From Phoronis australis (taxonomy: Eukaryota > Phoronida > Phoronidae), in NCBI GenBank assembly GCA_002633005.1, contig NMRA01000669.1, positions 158,512 through 216,449 of the forward strand: DNA of 57,938 nucleotides. The letters run 5' to 3'. The notes under the pieces were generated by a model, which saw only the letters and a program-made list of their open reading frames with translations, had not been told where the DNA came from and made no database searches. Numbering within the stretch: the stretch's first letter is position 1; each line of letters starts with the position of its first letter. Positions 1 to 11,789 of the stretch are shown in pieces. The position numbers and the translations under genes are program-made.

Positions 1-2
1 TG

Positions 3-200
3 CCGTGGAGTATTAATAGTCCAAGGCTCGATCTACATGTTGGGGACGAGGTGAACTACCCGGGCTGTGTGAAATTTCTGGGTCTAACGGAGACACTGAC
101 GCAGTGGTCAGCCAGCTCGCTGTATCAAGACTATAGTCAAAATCCAAATTCGTTTTATCGTGTCCCTGTCAATAATAATGGCATGCTAAAGCCTTCTTAA
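3..200 (+). CDS. 3'-terminal coding fragment of an unrecognised gene, cut by the window edge
   Basis: An open frame runs from base 3 without a start codon and ends at TAA (198-200), giving about 65 residues. It reads as protein-like, with segments such as DLHVGDEVNYPGCVKFLGL and SLYQDYSQNPNSFYRVPV that are mixed in composition and not repetitive. I do not recognise the family. It could be the end of the last exon of a + strand gene starting to the left, or the tail of a transposon ORF. The other strand nearby shows no comparable frame. If it is real, it converges with the minus-strand CREBRF gene. Confidence 0.35.
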   Translation, partial: PWSINSPRLDLHVGDEVNYPGCVKFLGLTETLTQWSASSLYQDYSQNPNSFYRVPVNNNGMLKPS

Positions 201-2552
201 TTTTTGTACTTCAGGAACATAACAATCACGTGTTTTGTACACATACGCGCACGCTGCAGATCATATCTCGGAAATTGCCGATTTGACGGATGACAATGAA
301 TGAACACAAAGAAATTAAACAACATCGTTTTACAGCTTGTAAGATTCATAATAAACGTACATATTTTGAATATTGCAATGCAAGTGTTCCAAAATCTAAA
401 TAACTTGGGTCCTATATTTTTGTATTCGTGCGCGCCGATTGAAAGTAATCGTGAGTGTTGCTGTGTTGCAAAATCTCTTATAACGGGCCGATTTGAAAAA
501 TTCAAAGTTGTACTAATATTTGTTTGCGCTCCTCTTTTCATATATTACAGTAAAAACTACTTGTAACTCTCTCCATAAAAAGTACAGTCTGCTACGTAGA
601 TTGTAATCAGCTGATCATATCCGCATGAGCGAAGCCAATTATCCTCGCTCGTGACTTGATGAATAGAGCAGCTAAGCGGCATCCCTTTGATCGTGAGCCG
701 AGCACGACTCAGCCAAGGTGGATAAATACGGTCTAGTTCAATTTTCCATACCCCACCGTTTACCAAAACGAGCAGGGTTAGGACAAATCTTATTTAGTGG
801 GACTGTTCATAGCATGCGTGGAGAAATTTTCAAATCAGATGTAGGGAGTATTATGTGCTTAATAAGTGAAATTATGTAGCTAGTCAAATTTTCTAGTTCA
901 AACAACAAAATAGTACAATTTTCAATGACCAATTTTAATTAGTTTTAAAGTATAGGCCACAGTTTCTAAGACGGGTGGAAAAGAATGTTGCTACCAAGAC
1001 TTTCCCTAGATGAGCTCATGGGTGTGTACTCGGAAAATGAAAAATTACATGCGTTTTTTTAACAACAAATAAATGCCGCCGCGTTTTCGGAAAAGGGGGA
1101 GGCGTGTAAACGAAGGCATAGGTTTGACATGTTTCATAAGAGTTAGAACTGTGTTTTTAAATTTTATGTTTAATGCATAGTTTGCCAACACTTCGTCATG
1201 ATAAATGCTTCACAAAATGCCTAAACCCCCCATTACCTGGACACTTGACACCAGAACAGCAACTAAATGCCCATGGACATTTATTCGACATACTTTTGCC
1301 AATTAAACACCCATGGGCCAATAACCGCTTTCTCATTAGAGGAACTTAGGTTTATCGAAGCTTCACCAAAACTTTGCTTACCTTTCGGACTAGATAGCAA
1401 TATAGAAGTTATCGCTAGGACACGAAACTACCCAGTACATATGTACTCTCTAACGAATATTGAGTAGTGGGTTCAAGGCTAACTGAAAATTGTTCCCCTG
1501 CCATTTTCGAGTGTTTATGAAAATGATCAATGTCATTCTTCATCAGATATGCTTTTCTTTTTACTTACGTCTGTCTATTGAGAGCACATCAGCTATACTA
1601 CAATAACAAAGAACACATTTTGCGAGTCTCGTGTGATCGGATATCCTTGTCGCCACTTCTACCGAAAACTTTGACGAAGCTTTGCTCTCATCGTTCCCAC
1701 TACACCAGAGCTTCAGCGAGTACCGAAGCTTCCATATAAACCCCACTATTTTCAGCAGTTTTGCTTGCAGATGAACTACCGAAGTTAACCATTCCCACTT
1801 ACTGAAAGTTTGGTTAAAGCGAAGTTTCACCTCTCATGAAAAAGCGACTTTAAAGAAACCATCCACCTTCAGCTGATACTAGTCTTTCACTTGAGATTAA
1901 GTTGAGTAATCATGTGTCTAATTGCCCATCATAAACATATGGTTGTAAACACTAAGGGGCAACACTATTACTTTTCATTTTAAAAGTTTTTAAATAGCAT
2001 ATTCCAATAATTTGTGAAAAGTACATGTGGTTAGGTTTATGAATTTTGAAAATCAGCCAAGAAATGTGACTTTCGTGACATAGAGCTACAAAGTAGACCA
2101 CAGCCAATATTCTGTTGGGGGGGGGGGTGCATTTTAATGCCTGCCTTCCTCAAGTTTGAAACTCAGTTTGGTGAAGTAAATTACATCTGAGCCTGAGCAG
2201 AGGGCGCTTAATTGAAAATTCCTTTAAGTACGTGCTCGGCAATTAGCTGATCAGAGATTACTTTATTCGAAAAATTTTCAGAAATAGCGAGCGGGCAAGG
2301 GAGTTAAACCAAATGTTTATAGCGTACGCGAGACCGGAGCAAGACGAAACAAGTCATGAATGCCAACACACAATAACTTGAAAATGCTGGTTAGTACAGC
2401 ATAAAAAAATTCTTCATAGCTCAATCGCTACATCCCAAAGGCATACTGGCAGGTTATCACAAATACACGTATTGAATAGACCTGCCAAAAACAGACTGCA
2501 CTTACAATAATCAACATGGTGGTTGCAATCAATTAAATAAAATAACGCATAC
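201..2552. other. Stretch without a supported gene
   Basis: AT-rich sequence with stops in all frames. The next CREBRF exon (the rest of the bZIP basic region and the zipper) would be expected here on the minus strand, but I could not find it. Short open stretches at 557-766 (minus) and 1267-1467 (+) have no recognisable motif or convincing splice sites. A G10 run lies near 2117. Confidence 0.5.
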
Positions 2553-2943
2553 CTTGAAGCAAGTTTATTCTTTTCACGGCGCGACCTTGGCCTTTCATTC
2601 GATGGCAGCTCACTCACTGGTGTCATGTCAGTAATTCGTTTATTCAGTTTTTTCAACTCCATTCCAATGTTATACATTTTGCGTGGGTTCGGCACCACAT
2701 CGTTTCCATCTCCTCTCCGCTGCTTGCCTCCATGTAAAATCCCGGCAAGCAGACTCTGACCTGGATCAAAAACGGGGTCGTGGAATTTATTAAGTGCGTG
2801 GGGGTCTTTTTGTTCTATATACAGACACAGTTTTGCCCCCTTTGGCCCCTTAGATTGCGAGTTGTATTGCCAAAATGGTTTGTCTGTGTCATGGAAGTCC
2901 ACTTGCTCCGTAGTGAAGGAACAATTCGAGCTATCCTGTGACC
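2553..2943 (-). CDS. CREBRF: CREBRF exon 4 with bZIP basic region
   Basis: 391 bp, acceptor TTCTGTAG|GG, donor TCAAG|GTATGC. It encodes [14 protein letters not shown], then [38 protein letters not shown] and LASR, the best-conserved part of the family. Reading past the donor gives a frame of ordinary intron-like residues and a stop at 2414, so an alternative truncated end is possible but unlikely. Confidence 0.9.
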
Positions 2944-5897
2944 CTACAGAATAAAACCTTAACCATGAGTAGATAGGCTTACAAAATCCAATCCAGCCAA
3001 ACAATGTCAAGGAATTAAAGCAAAAATTGAAACCACCCAAGATGCTATGAACTCAGAAATAAATTCAAGAGGTAAATAATAAAGAAATATTGTGCCTTCC
3101 AATAGCTCCCAATTAACATATGACCCATTTGAACCATCCACCATATTGTTTTAGCAACAGCCTGTTTCACAGCTACCCAACAATCATTTATCGATAAAAG
3201 CCCAATGAGGAGTTTTCTATTCTCTGTAACTCGACATCATGGAAAGTATTAATTTTGTTTTCACGACAAAGGTTCACCGTATTTGTCAGCAATCAGTGCA
3301 ATTGTAAATTATTGAAAAAAATGATCAAATCTTGAGCATCTGCAGCAATACGGTAAGCCTTCAAAAATCATGAATAAACATTCACAACTTTACCAAATTG
3401 AGAAAGTTTAACCAAAGTAAAATCCTGTAGATTTCACGTCCTGCTCGTCGACAAATCATTCACTCACAATTAAATTTACAACTGAAAAATAATGACAAAA
3501 TTGATAGCGTACCGACATCGGACATAGTCTCATCATCGGAGTGGTCAGAGTCTCCACACAAAGATTCAGCGTCTTCCTCCATCTCCTCTGCCATGACTGC
3601 ATCTGTAACACGTAGGACAGTTTTAAGCAGACGCTTCAGACACTATATACTAATGTTTGTACCATTATTTCCACAAGTCTATGACAACATAAGATGAGCT
3701 TAAAAAGAAATAGTCTCCATGTAGCATGCCGTACCAACTCGGATTAACACCCACAGCTCTCAAATCAAGGCACTAATAATCAAGCATTTGCATGTTTTGC
3801 TACATGAGGCCACAAGACCATTACCCTTGAGCTGTTAATAAAGGGTATGTGAGCAAAAAAACTATCCATTTTTACGCGTTATACTAACTGAAACCAATTC
3901 CGTTTAAAGAAATTATATGAGGTTTTTAAGATGCACCTGCATTGTGAGAAATAAAGTTTTATCAAAATAATTCGCTTGGCTAATTTTGATGATGAACTTG
4001 ACCTAGTTTTAATTTTGACACTCGGCACAGAAATGTCAACACCTTGTAGTGATTATCAAATCTCAAATTTCGCACAATAATTTTGCAAAAACAGCGATGT
4101 CCAATTTTTTTCAAAGGCATTAAACTGTTCAAAATCTTCCACACATTTTCACTTCACTATGTCTTGTAATATGCCCAGTACTGCATGTTGATGCTTGGCT
4201 TATCTCTATTTCAAACAAATGACTCCTGGCCCAAGGTAAGTGGTCTTATTGTGTTGCATGGACAGAATAAATGAAGTGCAAGAGTTTTGTACACAACAAG
4301 CCAGAGATGTTTACATCCTGTTTTTTGGGTAAATTGAGAAGTTGCCTATCTCATGGTTACCCTCTGGCTATTCTGTGAAAAAGGTAACAGCTGTGTTGCT
4401 GTGTATTGGAATACCAGAAACATTGGGGGGGGAGGGGTGAACAGGACAAATTCCACAAATGGACATGTGGCCAAGTATTCCTGCTAACTGCTGGTATCTG
4501 GAATTTTTATTGTTCCTTTCAGCAGGCATTGACTACTCTTTTGAGTGTGATGTTAACCAGACTGTAACATGACATATGTCAACATGTTGCAGATACTAAA
4601 CAACCCATGGCAACTCATAGATAACAGTTTGGTCAATTTGGTGGAAATTAGAATACGAAGGCAAATACTGTCCAAATGCAAATATTTAAGTGATTGAAAT
4701 TTTAGCACAAAAAATTTCAGGATTACTAAACTTCTTGTGTTTACCATATCATGTGCTGAACAGAAGAGCAACTTTTGTAAGCACGGAAACTGCAAATACT
4801 CACCAGCATCATTTTCCGGTTTCACCCGAGAATTTTCTCCAGTGTTACTGTGCAGCAGTTCTTTTATTTCTTCCCATTTTTCCATCAAACTATCCTCAGG
4901 TTGCGTTGCCTCTGGTGTCGCTTCGGTCTGAGATGTGGTGTTGCCATGGTTACGGCTCCCATTTCCTGGATACACCAATAGTTGTGATAGAGAATAGTTA
5001 GTCATATTGTTTCTTGCTTTTTCCTGCACCACAGTAGGCAAAGACGACAGCCGTGCACTCGCGACTTCACTCTTCACTGATGGGGAAAGCAAAGTACGGC
5101 TGACCTTTGAATCCACCGAGATCACCGGCTCATTCGCTCCAAAAAAGTTTGCAGACTGAGAAACGCTTTGTGCGAGTTTCGAATCATCGGTCTTAATTTT
5201 TGATAAATCTTCAATGTCATCTAAGAACCCCATCGAATCTTGGCTGTTTAGTTCAGCCAGTGTGGGTCCTTGTTTTGCTTCATTGGAGTCTACTTGGAAA
5301 ACCTCGTCCAAGTTCATAAGACCAAGGTCCTTTCCGGAACAAAGTTGGGCAAACTTAAATTGCTCTTCGCTCGTATCCAATGTGCATTGTCCATTGTCAC
5401 CGACCCACATGCTGACAGACCTACTCTCCATACCAGGGCTTAACTCGCCAAAATCTGAACATTCCACGTCTTCGATTTTGGGACTACTCATGTACCCGCA
5501 CTGGTCATAGGAATTAGCCATATCAGATCGCTCTTGCTCATAAATGTAGAGAGAGTTGGGGCTGTATGCATAAGCACCGGCATCGACAGTGCTGGCACAA
5601 TGATCCAAATATCCCGTTGACTGCACTAAATAGCCTTGATGAGAGGCGTCCATAACATCACTTTTCGAACCCTGCAAGAACGCAAAGAACAAATTCATTA
5701 ACTAATTTAACTGTACATATTGCAAGATCCAAACTACATGTAATGCAGAAAACAAAAGCAAAATTTTCAAAACGACTTACATCTCTTTTGAGCTGGAGAA
5801 TAATGTAAAGCAATGTTTCATAAACATATTGCGTAAAGTTATCTGATGCACCCAGATGGTACTGCTGTGACTGCTGCTGCTCCAAAGAGGCGGCCAT
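2553..5897 (-). CDS. CREBRF: CREB3 regulatory factor (CREBRF / Luman recruitment factor), 3' part missing
   Basis: Four exons (5897-5781, 5671-4804, 3602-3513, 2943-2553) join in phase into about 488 residues. Vertebrate CREBRF binds CREB3/Luman, promotes its turnover in the unfolded-protein response and has a bZIP-like basic region. Diagnostic segments are [12 protein letters not shown] (about residues 174-185, against PTLAQLNSEDS in vertebrates), a glutamate/aspartate-rich stretch ([10 protein letters not shown]), a KPFWQY motif, [20 protein letters not shown], and the basic region [14 protein letters not shown] (475-488). The start ATG at 5897 has a purine at -3 and G at +4 (ATCATGG). The last exon seen ends at a good donor (AAG|GTATGC) immediately after LASR, exactly where the family continues with ACRLKKKAQ. 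That exon and the leucine-rich C-terminus were not found in the 2.5 kb to the left. Confidence 0.9.
3513..3602 (-). CDS. CREBRF: CREBRF exon 3, short acidic exon
   Basis: 90 bp between acceptor GTTACAG and donor GTACGC, too short to stand out by length. It keeps phase 1 to 1 and reads [19 protein letters not shown] then [11 protein letters not shown]. This matches the acidic Glu/Asp block that precedes the W-E/Q-Y motif in vertebrate CREBRF. Confidence 0.8.
4804..5671 (-). CDS. CREBRF: CREBRF exon 2, main acidic/serine-rich region
   Basis: 868 bp, from acceptor TTCTTGCAG|GGT to donor GCTG|GTGAGT, phase 0 to 1. It encodes a disordered, acidic, Ser/Tyr-rich segment that includes [12 protein letters not shown] followed by [10 protein letters not shown], the conserved activator-like block of the family. 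A motif [13 protein letters not shown] close to the 3' end is likely helical. Confidence 0.85.
5781..5897 (-). CDS. CREBRF: CREBRF exon 1 (coding)
   Basis: The exon has 39 codons from ATG at 5897, with a glutamine-rich start ([10 protein letters not shown]). It ends at GAGAT|GTAAGT in phase 0. In vertebrates this N-terminal region is poorly conserved. The exon is assigned by its in-phase junction to the next exon. Confidence 0.75.
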
Positions 5898-8800
5898 GAT
5901 AGTGCACTAGAATGTGCTTTTAAATACGTGATCAAAATCTTTCCTTACAACTACATTTTCAGGTTTTATTTGACCTAGTTGTTAGATCATGAGCAAGAGC
6001 CAATCAGACTCAATGTTCAGGGCAATGACCTCAATGAAAATAGCTAAGCACAGTGATAAACCCGAGGAGTGATATGGTGACGTAATTTGGGTTAAAATGC
6101 TCAGGATGCATTTTTATTACATTTATATAATTTACATAATTTGTAAACTTAATAACTAAAATGATTTCTTTCACAGGGCACAAACTAAGCTGTACAAGGT
6201 CACCACTCAATGACCCACAAAATATTCAAGAAATGTTGACATCAGACAGACCTTGACATTGTTTCAAGGTCAACATGATTTTCTGCACAAACAATCTGTC
6301 ACCCTTGTACTACTTTCACAGGCTGCTGATGCACAGAGAACACAGCATGTAAACAACATTCATTGGATACACAACAGTCACATGACCACCCACTGATCAA
6401 TCAACATAATGACCTTTCAAAGGCCAAGCCTGTCATGGCAACACAGAACATAGGCTGTGATGAGGTGCTAAGAGTAATAACATATTATGTAGTAAAAATA
6501 AACAAAGCTTGTTGGTAATTGGTCTAGACAGGCAACCATAGGACTAACCTAGATCTGTGTTGTGGTATTGATAATTTCTAACCTGGATTAAACCAGTTAT
6601 GTTGACATTTTCCTGCTAAAGATTAAAGCAGTGTTTATGCACTATGGTTTTGGGTCCCCAGCATTCTGGGAAACAGTGCAACATACTAAATCACTTAGGA
6701 AACAATAATTCATATTTGGTAACCAGTAGGAACTTTGAACCAGCTTGACATTTAAATTACAGAATGATGGGTTAGGCATGCTAATCCCTACCTTCAATTA
6801 CAACTCACAACTACTGCACACAGGTTATACTCAGGTTGTCTTGTGTACGTAGAACAAGAACAAGCACAATTTGGCAGAATACATATCCACTTCCGAAAGT
6901 AAACACCAACAAAGGTGAAAATCTGGGACTGGCCAGTTAAGGGCAATGATTACTCTGTCCTAATTTGAACTTCCTTGCTTTAGAAGATGTAGACAGGAGA
7001 ACCTGTTGTGTTAGTGACCTAATGTTCAACTCTGGGACACTTCTGAGTACAGTCAACTAAGTTTAGGAAGTTGCCAAACAATTCACACAATTTATTAAAC
7101 AGATACTTGTTGAAACCTCCCAGGGATTAACATTGCAAAAATTGAAGTAAAAGCAAAACTTCTAGTAGGCAGTGTAAAATGAGGTGACCAGTCTAAGAAC
7201 AGTAGACCTGCCATAGACCAAAATGCGCAGTGGCATGACAAGAGCATGACTGGAATTGAACTTTATGTACCACGGGCCCACATTTTGGGACCTTGACTTA
7301 CTACAAACTAGGCCCCCAGGACACCACATATATGATTGCGTACAAAACTGTGAGCTGATATTAGGTATGCTGGTTTAAGAGCAATTGTCACATTAGGCTT
7401 TGCAAATTGGATTGTCATAGTTACGTGTCATTGCAGTGTACCTAGCTTGCTCTTAAGGAAAAACGAAGTGTTCTTTGCAAATACAGAAATCCTCTCTCAT
7501 CTGAATAAGTTGTCTATAAAACTCTAAAGTTTGGTTCTTGGTCACATTATATACATTCATACTAATATACTAAATTAGGATTTGGTAGAAATTGTAAGAT
7601 AATTGGCATGTCAGATGTGATGCCAGACAAAAGAATGCTGAACAATGGTCCACATAAGTGGTATTTACCCCACAAAAGTTAACACTGATTCGCTGGCACA
7701 GAACAAGATGAACCAGCGGAAGGGATAATCTCTGTTGTACTTTCACAAAAATGCAGGTGATCATTTTCAAAATTTTTTAAGATTTGTCAGTCAGCTGGTC
7801 AGTGCCTTGACTTCTAACCTTAACCCTGTCAACTACTTATTTTGACAGGATATTATCAGAATATTGTACACACAGTTAACAGTGAAGTCTGGGTTCATTA
7901 ATTCAAATGTTTGATTATTTACAGTAAGCCTATCGATGAAACCCTTAATCATCTGATCAAAAAATCATTGAAGCAAGTATGTACACTAGGAGTTAGAAGC
8001 ATCATCAAACAACATCAATAATAATAATAATAATGAACTGTGACTCCCGCAATTTGCATCTTTGTGCATGAGCACACCTCATTCCTGCCAACAACTTCCC
8101 CCTTGCCACTGTTTCTGAGTTGTGTAAATGGCACTTGACACCTATCATCTTGAGTGTCAAAAGTTAATGTCTAAATAGGATTGATCTGAATTTAGAAACA
8201 GCTGTTGCCAGGAGCTGACAAACACCACCAAGTCTCTGTAATGACTGACATCACTCTAACTACTCTAGATGAATTGACTGTTAATTGAAGGGCCACCTCT
8301 GTATGCAGCTTTCAATTCTCCCAAATCATTTCAGTTAATTGATGAGGAGCAACATACTTTCTTTAACCAACACAAAGCCAACATAACCCAAAGTAATACT
8401 GAGACTACAAATCTATAATGAAAATAAAAATAAAAATATTGAATTGCACCAGTTGCTACAGTAGGAAGATTTAGACCTTACAATAGATAACAGAATCGAT
8501 AAAAACATTCCACTAAATGTGATAATTTTGTTGCTTGCAAACTACAAAAAGGTGTTCCATTTGCATTATAGATTAGAAAGTTGGCCCATTTCATGTCACC
8601 TTGTACTGTTTCCAGTCATAGGTACATAATTCCTGCTGTAGCCATTTATCAAGCACTCTCATCTACAGGTAATTCATTTACAGGTAATTCATCTACAGGT
8701 AATGTCTTGTTATGTGGAGTAGGAACACTACCGCAATAGTGATGGCTTCACAGCGATAAAACAGTGCCCACACCAGATTCAATATCGCGGAGTAAAATTA

Positions 8801-9585
8801 TGTATATAGCCATTTTTCCAAGTGGTTAGCTCCTGAAATTGAATTTCTCATGAAAAGTTAAGGCATGAATAAGTTTCCCTTGAATAAATATACAGATTAA
8901 CCAAAACAGAAGGGTTAGGGTTCTGTAGCACTGGCTAACAAATGGTTTTAGGAAATCTTTGAAATACATTATATAACAGGCATTCCAGACCTGATGCTGG
9001 AAGAAACAGTAAAGGCTTAGCAATGGACTATATTTATATATGGAGTCACATAGATATAGAAACTGCTGTTGTATGGAGTGGAAACCAAACCAATGTTTTC
9101 AAGCCCAGTTGAGCCAGATACACAGCACAGGTACACAAGAATTCCAGAGATTCTGATGAGTGTTAGTACCCTGACGAGAAACTCTTGCCAACCTCCAAAT
9201 GATGCCACATTTTGTACACACACTAATGCCACGAAGACAGAATATCTACAGGAGACAATACCTAAACTTGGGACAACACCATCTGGGAAAACACCCTTAG
9301 CAACATGTGTGTCTACCAAACCAACATAACCTATGTGAGAATTCCAGGGAAAGTTCCAGTGGTTGAGCATATAGTTCATCAAGTAATCACAAGTATGTAA
9401 CCCTTAAGCATTTACATACATATTCAATGACAAGCCGTTGGTTCGAATACATTGCCATTATCATGGGTGGAGACCACACTGTAACCAAAGAATGACAGCA
9501 GCGACAAACTCAGAAGCTTGATAAAAATGAAGAACTTGTAAAACTGATTCACTCTTAAGACTCATTTCTAAAGGAAAAATCTTAC
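5898..9585. other. CREBRF 5' flank and AT-rich DNA with no supported gene
   Basis: No exon with convincing motif and splice sites was seen. It holds simple repeats: (AAT)n near 8018-8036 and three 15-bp units (TCTACAGGTAATTCA type) at 8660-8702. A 121-codon minus frame at 9017-9382 faces an 86-codon + frame; both are hydrophobic or low-complexity and lack recognisable domains, so I do not call them. Confidence 0.5.
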
Positions 9586-9754
9586 CGCAACCACTACTCC
9601 ACATTGTACAGTCATTTTAGCTTTCAGGCGAGACACAAGTAGCTCTTTTCGGAGTCCAAATTTATCCACGTCGAGTGAGAGTGTTAGCTGTTCACTCGGG
9701 TATTACCCCTTCCTCTAGATCCTTCAATGACTGCAACAGTGTAGACGCAAAAGT
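9586..9754 (-). CDS. Probable internal exon of an unrecognised gene, with a frame break
   Basis: Lies between acceptor ATTTTCAG|ACTTT and donor GCG|GTAAG. One frame reads TFASTLLQSLKDLEEGVIP and then stops. The next frame is open from just after it to the donor (SEQLTLSLDVDKFGLRKELL, then VSRLKAKMTVQCGVVVA). Removing one C of the CCC run at 9698-9700 (GGG on +) joins them without a stop. This is either a base-call or assembly error, an allele, or a decaying gene. The family is not recognised. Confidence 0.4.
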
Positions 9755-10518
9755 CTGAAAATTTTACAAAGTGTTCATACACGAAAGCATAATTTCAAAC
9801 AGCTGCATTGACTAACTGACTGTATGAACAAGAATCATTCGCCAGTCTCTACAAAAAAATGAACAGTGAATCATTTTTTGAATGCAATGATTAATCTAAG
9901 TCCAGCGACTACTGCTTACCTGCCAACGTTTCTGTCTTTATTTTGGTATCAGTGTCACATAATACCACTGGCTATACACATTTGACAGCCAGTACATCCA
10001 GGCAATTTGACTTCATGAGTCAAAACCTGCTGATGACACGAAATTTCAACACGCCTATGGAATCTAAATATAACTGGAAAACTGCCATGACAGAGGTTCC
10101 AAGAATTGTGAGGGAAAAACCCAGTGACAATGACTGAGAAACTAGATTAAAACACAAATCTTGCAGAAATTGAACCTAGTTGAACTAATTACCAGAAATC
10201 CAGGAAGGTGACAATGGAGTGGCCAACACTGTGCATCCAGTCTCAAAATTACACAACCAGGTCATTCAGTGCAAAATGGCAATTTTAGTTAATAGATAAA
10301 GCCTGCAAATCAAGACCATTCATCTAAGCCTTTATTGTTATCTTCTCCCGATTGTAGATCAATACAAAACTTCAATGCAAACAATAATTGTCTAAATTCA
10401 AGTAGAACTGAGGTTCATGACTTTAAAAGTCCTGAGTCATTCTGGGAACTAAGCTTTGGCTAAGGGCCCTGGAAAGACATATCTTGCAAAACACAACTAA
10501 TCACCAACAAATACTCAC

Positions 10519-10790
10519 CAAATCAACTAAACCTTTTGCAAATATATCACCCAAAGACGGTGCTTCAAAATTAGGATGTCTCTTTGTATTTCTCAGCGCG
10601 ATTTTATTGCCTTTATCGAAGAAATCTTCTGACACCCCGAAATTTTAGCCACTTCTAACCTGTTTGTTTTGATCCTGTCAGCTGACTCTTCAACGAATTT
10701 AACAGTGTCACGGGACCAAACGTCACCAGTTCTAACCAATGGTATGTCAAGATCGAAATGAACTCCGCCTATCAACAGTGGAGAATTGGG
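10519..10790 (-). CDS. Probable 5' exon of an unrecognised gene, with a frame break
   Basis: An open minus frame reads GGVHFDLDIPLVRTGDVWSR, then DTVKFVEESADRIKTNRLEV and AKISG. After a GGGG run (10635-10638) the frame that looks coding shifts and continues VSEDFFDKGNKIALRNTKRH, PNFEAPSLGDIFAKGLVDL up to donor TTG|GTGAGT (phase 0). One added G restores a single frame. No in-frame ATG was seen; the frame reaches a TGA about 10 codons upstream of GGVHFD, so the 5' boundary is uncertain. The following exon candidate at 9754-9586 begins in the same phase and also needs a one-base correction. I do not recognise the protein. Confidence 0.45.
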
Positions 10791-11304
10791 TCACGGAAAT
10801 TTCTGGAACGATTGAAATTTCCAGTTTTCGCCAACAAACAGGGTAAATTTGATTTTCCACAACTGCAATTGTGCTTGTCAAAATACTGTTGACTGTAAAG
10901 GTCATTTTTACTAAAATAGAAGAAAACCAGATTCACAAAAGTCCATTTTCATGCAGTAAACAGGTGTTTCTATAAATAACACGTGACGTCATAAAAAGGT
11001 TTCACCAAGGTCAACTGGGGATGGTTTTGCCAGCAAAAAATCGAAGACAACACATTACGTCGTGAATTCAAATTGTGTATATCCATAACCACGCGATTCA
11101 TAGAAAACAACGTGAAGGAATGCCGTGCAAATCAGTTGTCAGGATTGAAAATTCCAATATTGCATCAGAAATTCCGAGAACTGTAACACGGAAGTAATCG
11201 CTGCAAATGTGATTTGTATGTCGAACACCAGGGGGCAATCAAAACACGTCCGCACGTCTGTTGTCCTTCGGCGAAAGCCGATACTTTAGCCCGGCTGTCT
11301 CACG

Positions 11305-11370
11305 ACTTCGGGTAGGCAATGACCATCACCTCTGTTGGCCCGAACCAGAGGTCATTGCCTAGACTTCGGG
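11305..11370. mobile_element. Ultra-short palindromic element, copy 1, with 8-bp target duplication
   Basis: A 50-bp insert (11313-11362) starts TAGGCAATGACC and ends GGTCATTGCCTAG, so its ends are inverted repeats. It is flanked on both sides by the identical octamer ACTTCGGG (11305-11312 and 11363-11370). An 8-bp target duplication is typical of hAT transposases. The two arms differ by a short deletion in the right arm. There is no room for any internal sequence beyond the inverted repeats. Confidence 0.75.
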
Positions 11371-11703
11371 TAGTTTTGCTGAAAACCCGAAAATCTGCCC
11401 ACAACTCAAAGTCAAAATACAGAACTCGATCGGGAGCAGAAAAAAAAAAAAAATTAGGCCGCATAACCGACTCACGGCTTGCCTATATCCGGTAGTGAGG
11501 AACCGCTCGTCGGGGTCCTCGAGATCGCAACTCGAATTTTGTCAGCCGGTTTCTATTCTACTTTTGTGCGACCTCATCCTAAGTGTCTACTATTCTATGC
11601 TCGACTGGAGTATACTGCCTGTGTCCAATGTGAGTTAGTCTGCTAATTTACAGGAGCTATAAGAATCTGAACTCCGGCAATTGAAAAATTCGATTTTTTC
11701 ACG

Positions 11704-11778
11704 GTTGGCACTAGGCAATGACCATCGCCTCTGTTGGCCCGGGCCAACAGAGGCGATGGTCATTGCCTAGGTTGGCAC
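11704..11778. mobile_element. Ultra-short palindromic element, copy 2, with 8-bp target duplication
   Basis: Positions 11711-11770 form a perfect 60-bp palindrome with no loop. The arms begin CTAGGCAATGACCATCGCCT and meet at GGCCCGGGCC. It is flanked by the octamer GTTGGCAC at 11704-11711 and again at 11771-11778. The arm sequence matches copy 1 at 11313 and a single arm at 30852-30881. The different duplicated octamers in copies 1 and 2 show independent insertion events. Confidence 0.8.
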
Positions 11779-11789
11779 ATGATCTAAGC

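Noticed and set aside
9017-9382. 121-codon minus frame facing an 86-codon + frame
   Set aside because: Hydrophobic or low-complexity, no domain, no convincing splice sites, and mutual antisense openness suggests base composition.
9586-9754. MSH4-like reading (TVAVIEGSRGRGN) in another frame of this exon
   Set aside because: The resemblance covers about a dozen residues and the frame stops immediately. The neighbouring frame is open to the donor.
9927-9979. 52-bp possible exon before donor GTTGGCAG|GTAAGC
   Set aside because: It leads into a phase of the next exon that soon stops. It cannot be supported without transcript data.
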